DNA from: Desulfobacterales bacterium CG23_combo_of_CG06-09_8_20_14_all_51_8
Lineage (GTDB): Bacteria > Desulfobacterota > Desulfobacteria > Desulfobacterales > Desulfosalsimonadaceae
NCBI GenBank assembly: GCA_002772195.1
Contig: PCSG01000395.1
Coordinates: 3,965-11,808 of the forward strand
Length of the DNA: 7,844 nt
Direction: 5' to 3'
The notes below the pieces were generated by a model. The model was not told where the DNA came from. It was given only the letters and a program-made list of their open reading frames with translations, and did no database searches. Shown here piece by piece: positions 7,442 to 7,844 of this stretch (the stretch's first letter is position 1; every line of letters starts with the position of its first letter). A program made the position numbers and the translations under genes.

Positions 7442-7844
7442 TTGATGGCATTCGCGGTTTTGTCAGTTCTGAGATGAATTTGTGGTTTGACTTTGGAAAC
7501 GGATATTTTTTCAGTTCGCTCAAAGCCACCCACCGGTGATCCGTGGGCCCGTTTCGCCGCACCCGGCCCGACACCCAGGCGCAGACATACACATCCGCCG
7601 TGATTTTAAAATGGGTATAGGCATGACGGACCTGGGCCAGCCTGGATTTAACCCGAACCGCCAGCCCCAGTTGTTCCGATAGAATGCGGACGCACGCGGC
7701 TTCGGCGGTTTCTTTGACCCGCATCCTGTCTCCGGGAAATTCCCAGAGCCCCCCGAGCATCGCATCCTCGGGCCGCCGGACAATGATCACCCGGTCCCCT
7801 TTGAAAACAACACCCACGGCCATGGGATGATGGGGGACCGGCGC
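7428..7844 (-). CDS. mutY: A/G-specific adenine glycosylase MutY, C-terminal Nudix-like domain (5' end beyond the window)
   Basis: MutY removes adenine paired with 8-oxoguanine; its C-terminal Nudix-fold domain recognises the oxidised base. The frame stays open through the ATG at 7823 to the window edge, and the extra codons read APVPHHP just before MAVGVVF. That matches the interdomain linker of MutY (typically PHH or PHY, then AVGV). The domain then shows GGLWEFPG and a Nudix-like helix ETAEAACVRILSEQLGL, then HAYTHFKI and YPFPKSNHKF near the end, all typical of MutY. The catalytic Nudix signature REUXEE is degenerate here (RILSEQ), which argues against an active MutT-type diphosphatase. 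The glycosylase half with its helix-hairpin-helix and iron-sulfur cluster would lie outside the window. The alternative is a free-standing 131-residue Nudix protein starting at 7823. TAA at 7428-7430 ends the gene inside the start of the AddB-like gene. Confidence 0.75.
   Translation of the reverse strand, partial: APVPHHPMAVGVVFKGDRVIIVRRPEDAMLGGLWEFPGDRMRVKETAEAACVRILSEQLGLAVRVKSRLAQVRHAYTHFKITADVYVCAWVSGRVRRNGPTDHRWVALSELKKYPFPKSNHKFISELTKPRMPSNDKN

Noticed and set aside
7428..7823. Stand-alone 8-oxo-dGTP diphosphatase (MutT)
   Set aside because: The catalytic Nudix residues are not conserved (RILSEQ in place of REUXEE), and the frame continues upstream with a MutY-like linker.

Overview
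The window reads like an ordinary stretch of a bacterial chromosome with moderate GC content. The gene content (a DctM-family TRAP permease, a mutY / AddB-like / AddA-like repair cluster) and one intergenic repeat type fit a Desulfobacterota-like (deltaproteobacterial) organism. That placement is an inference from style and content; no rRNA or other taxonomic marker is present.

Layout. The left edge (1-1065, + strand) holds the C-terminal five-sixths of a TRAP transporter large permease, cut at its 5' end by the window. It converges on a repair operon transcribed on the minus strand that fills the rest of the window. A hairpin with an A-run on one side and a T-run on the other (about 1088-1120) sits in the 54-bp gap and probably terminates both units. 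In transcription order the minus-strand operon is: the 3' end of a probable mutY (7844-7428, cut by the right edge); a 917-residue AddB-like protein with an iron-sulfur PD-(D/E)XK nuclease (7441-4688), overlapping mutY by 14 bp; and a 1146-residue AddA-type UvrD-family helicase-nuclease (4560-1120). The promoter must lie beyond the right edge.

How the genes work together. The two large proteins look like the two subunits of an AddAB-type complex that unwinds and resects double-strand DNA ends before recombination. The AddA subunit has the complete SF1 helicase motif set plus a nuclease. The AddB-like subunit has no recognisable ATP-binding P-loop but keeps a nuclease with the four cysteines of a 4Fe-4S cluster. 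MutY removes adenine mispaired with 8-oxoguanine, so the operon joins oxidative-damage repair with double-strand break processing.

The most unusual element is between the two large genes: two inverted arrays of a degenerate 7-bp repeat (AACNTYS) at 4604-4638 and 4711-4745. One array lies inside the reading frame of the AddB-like gene and supplies its last residues; together they can fold into a long hairpin in the operon mRNA. I found no RNA genes, CRISPR arrays, transposases or phage genes, and no gene-free stretch longer than about 130 bases.
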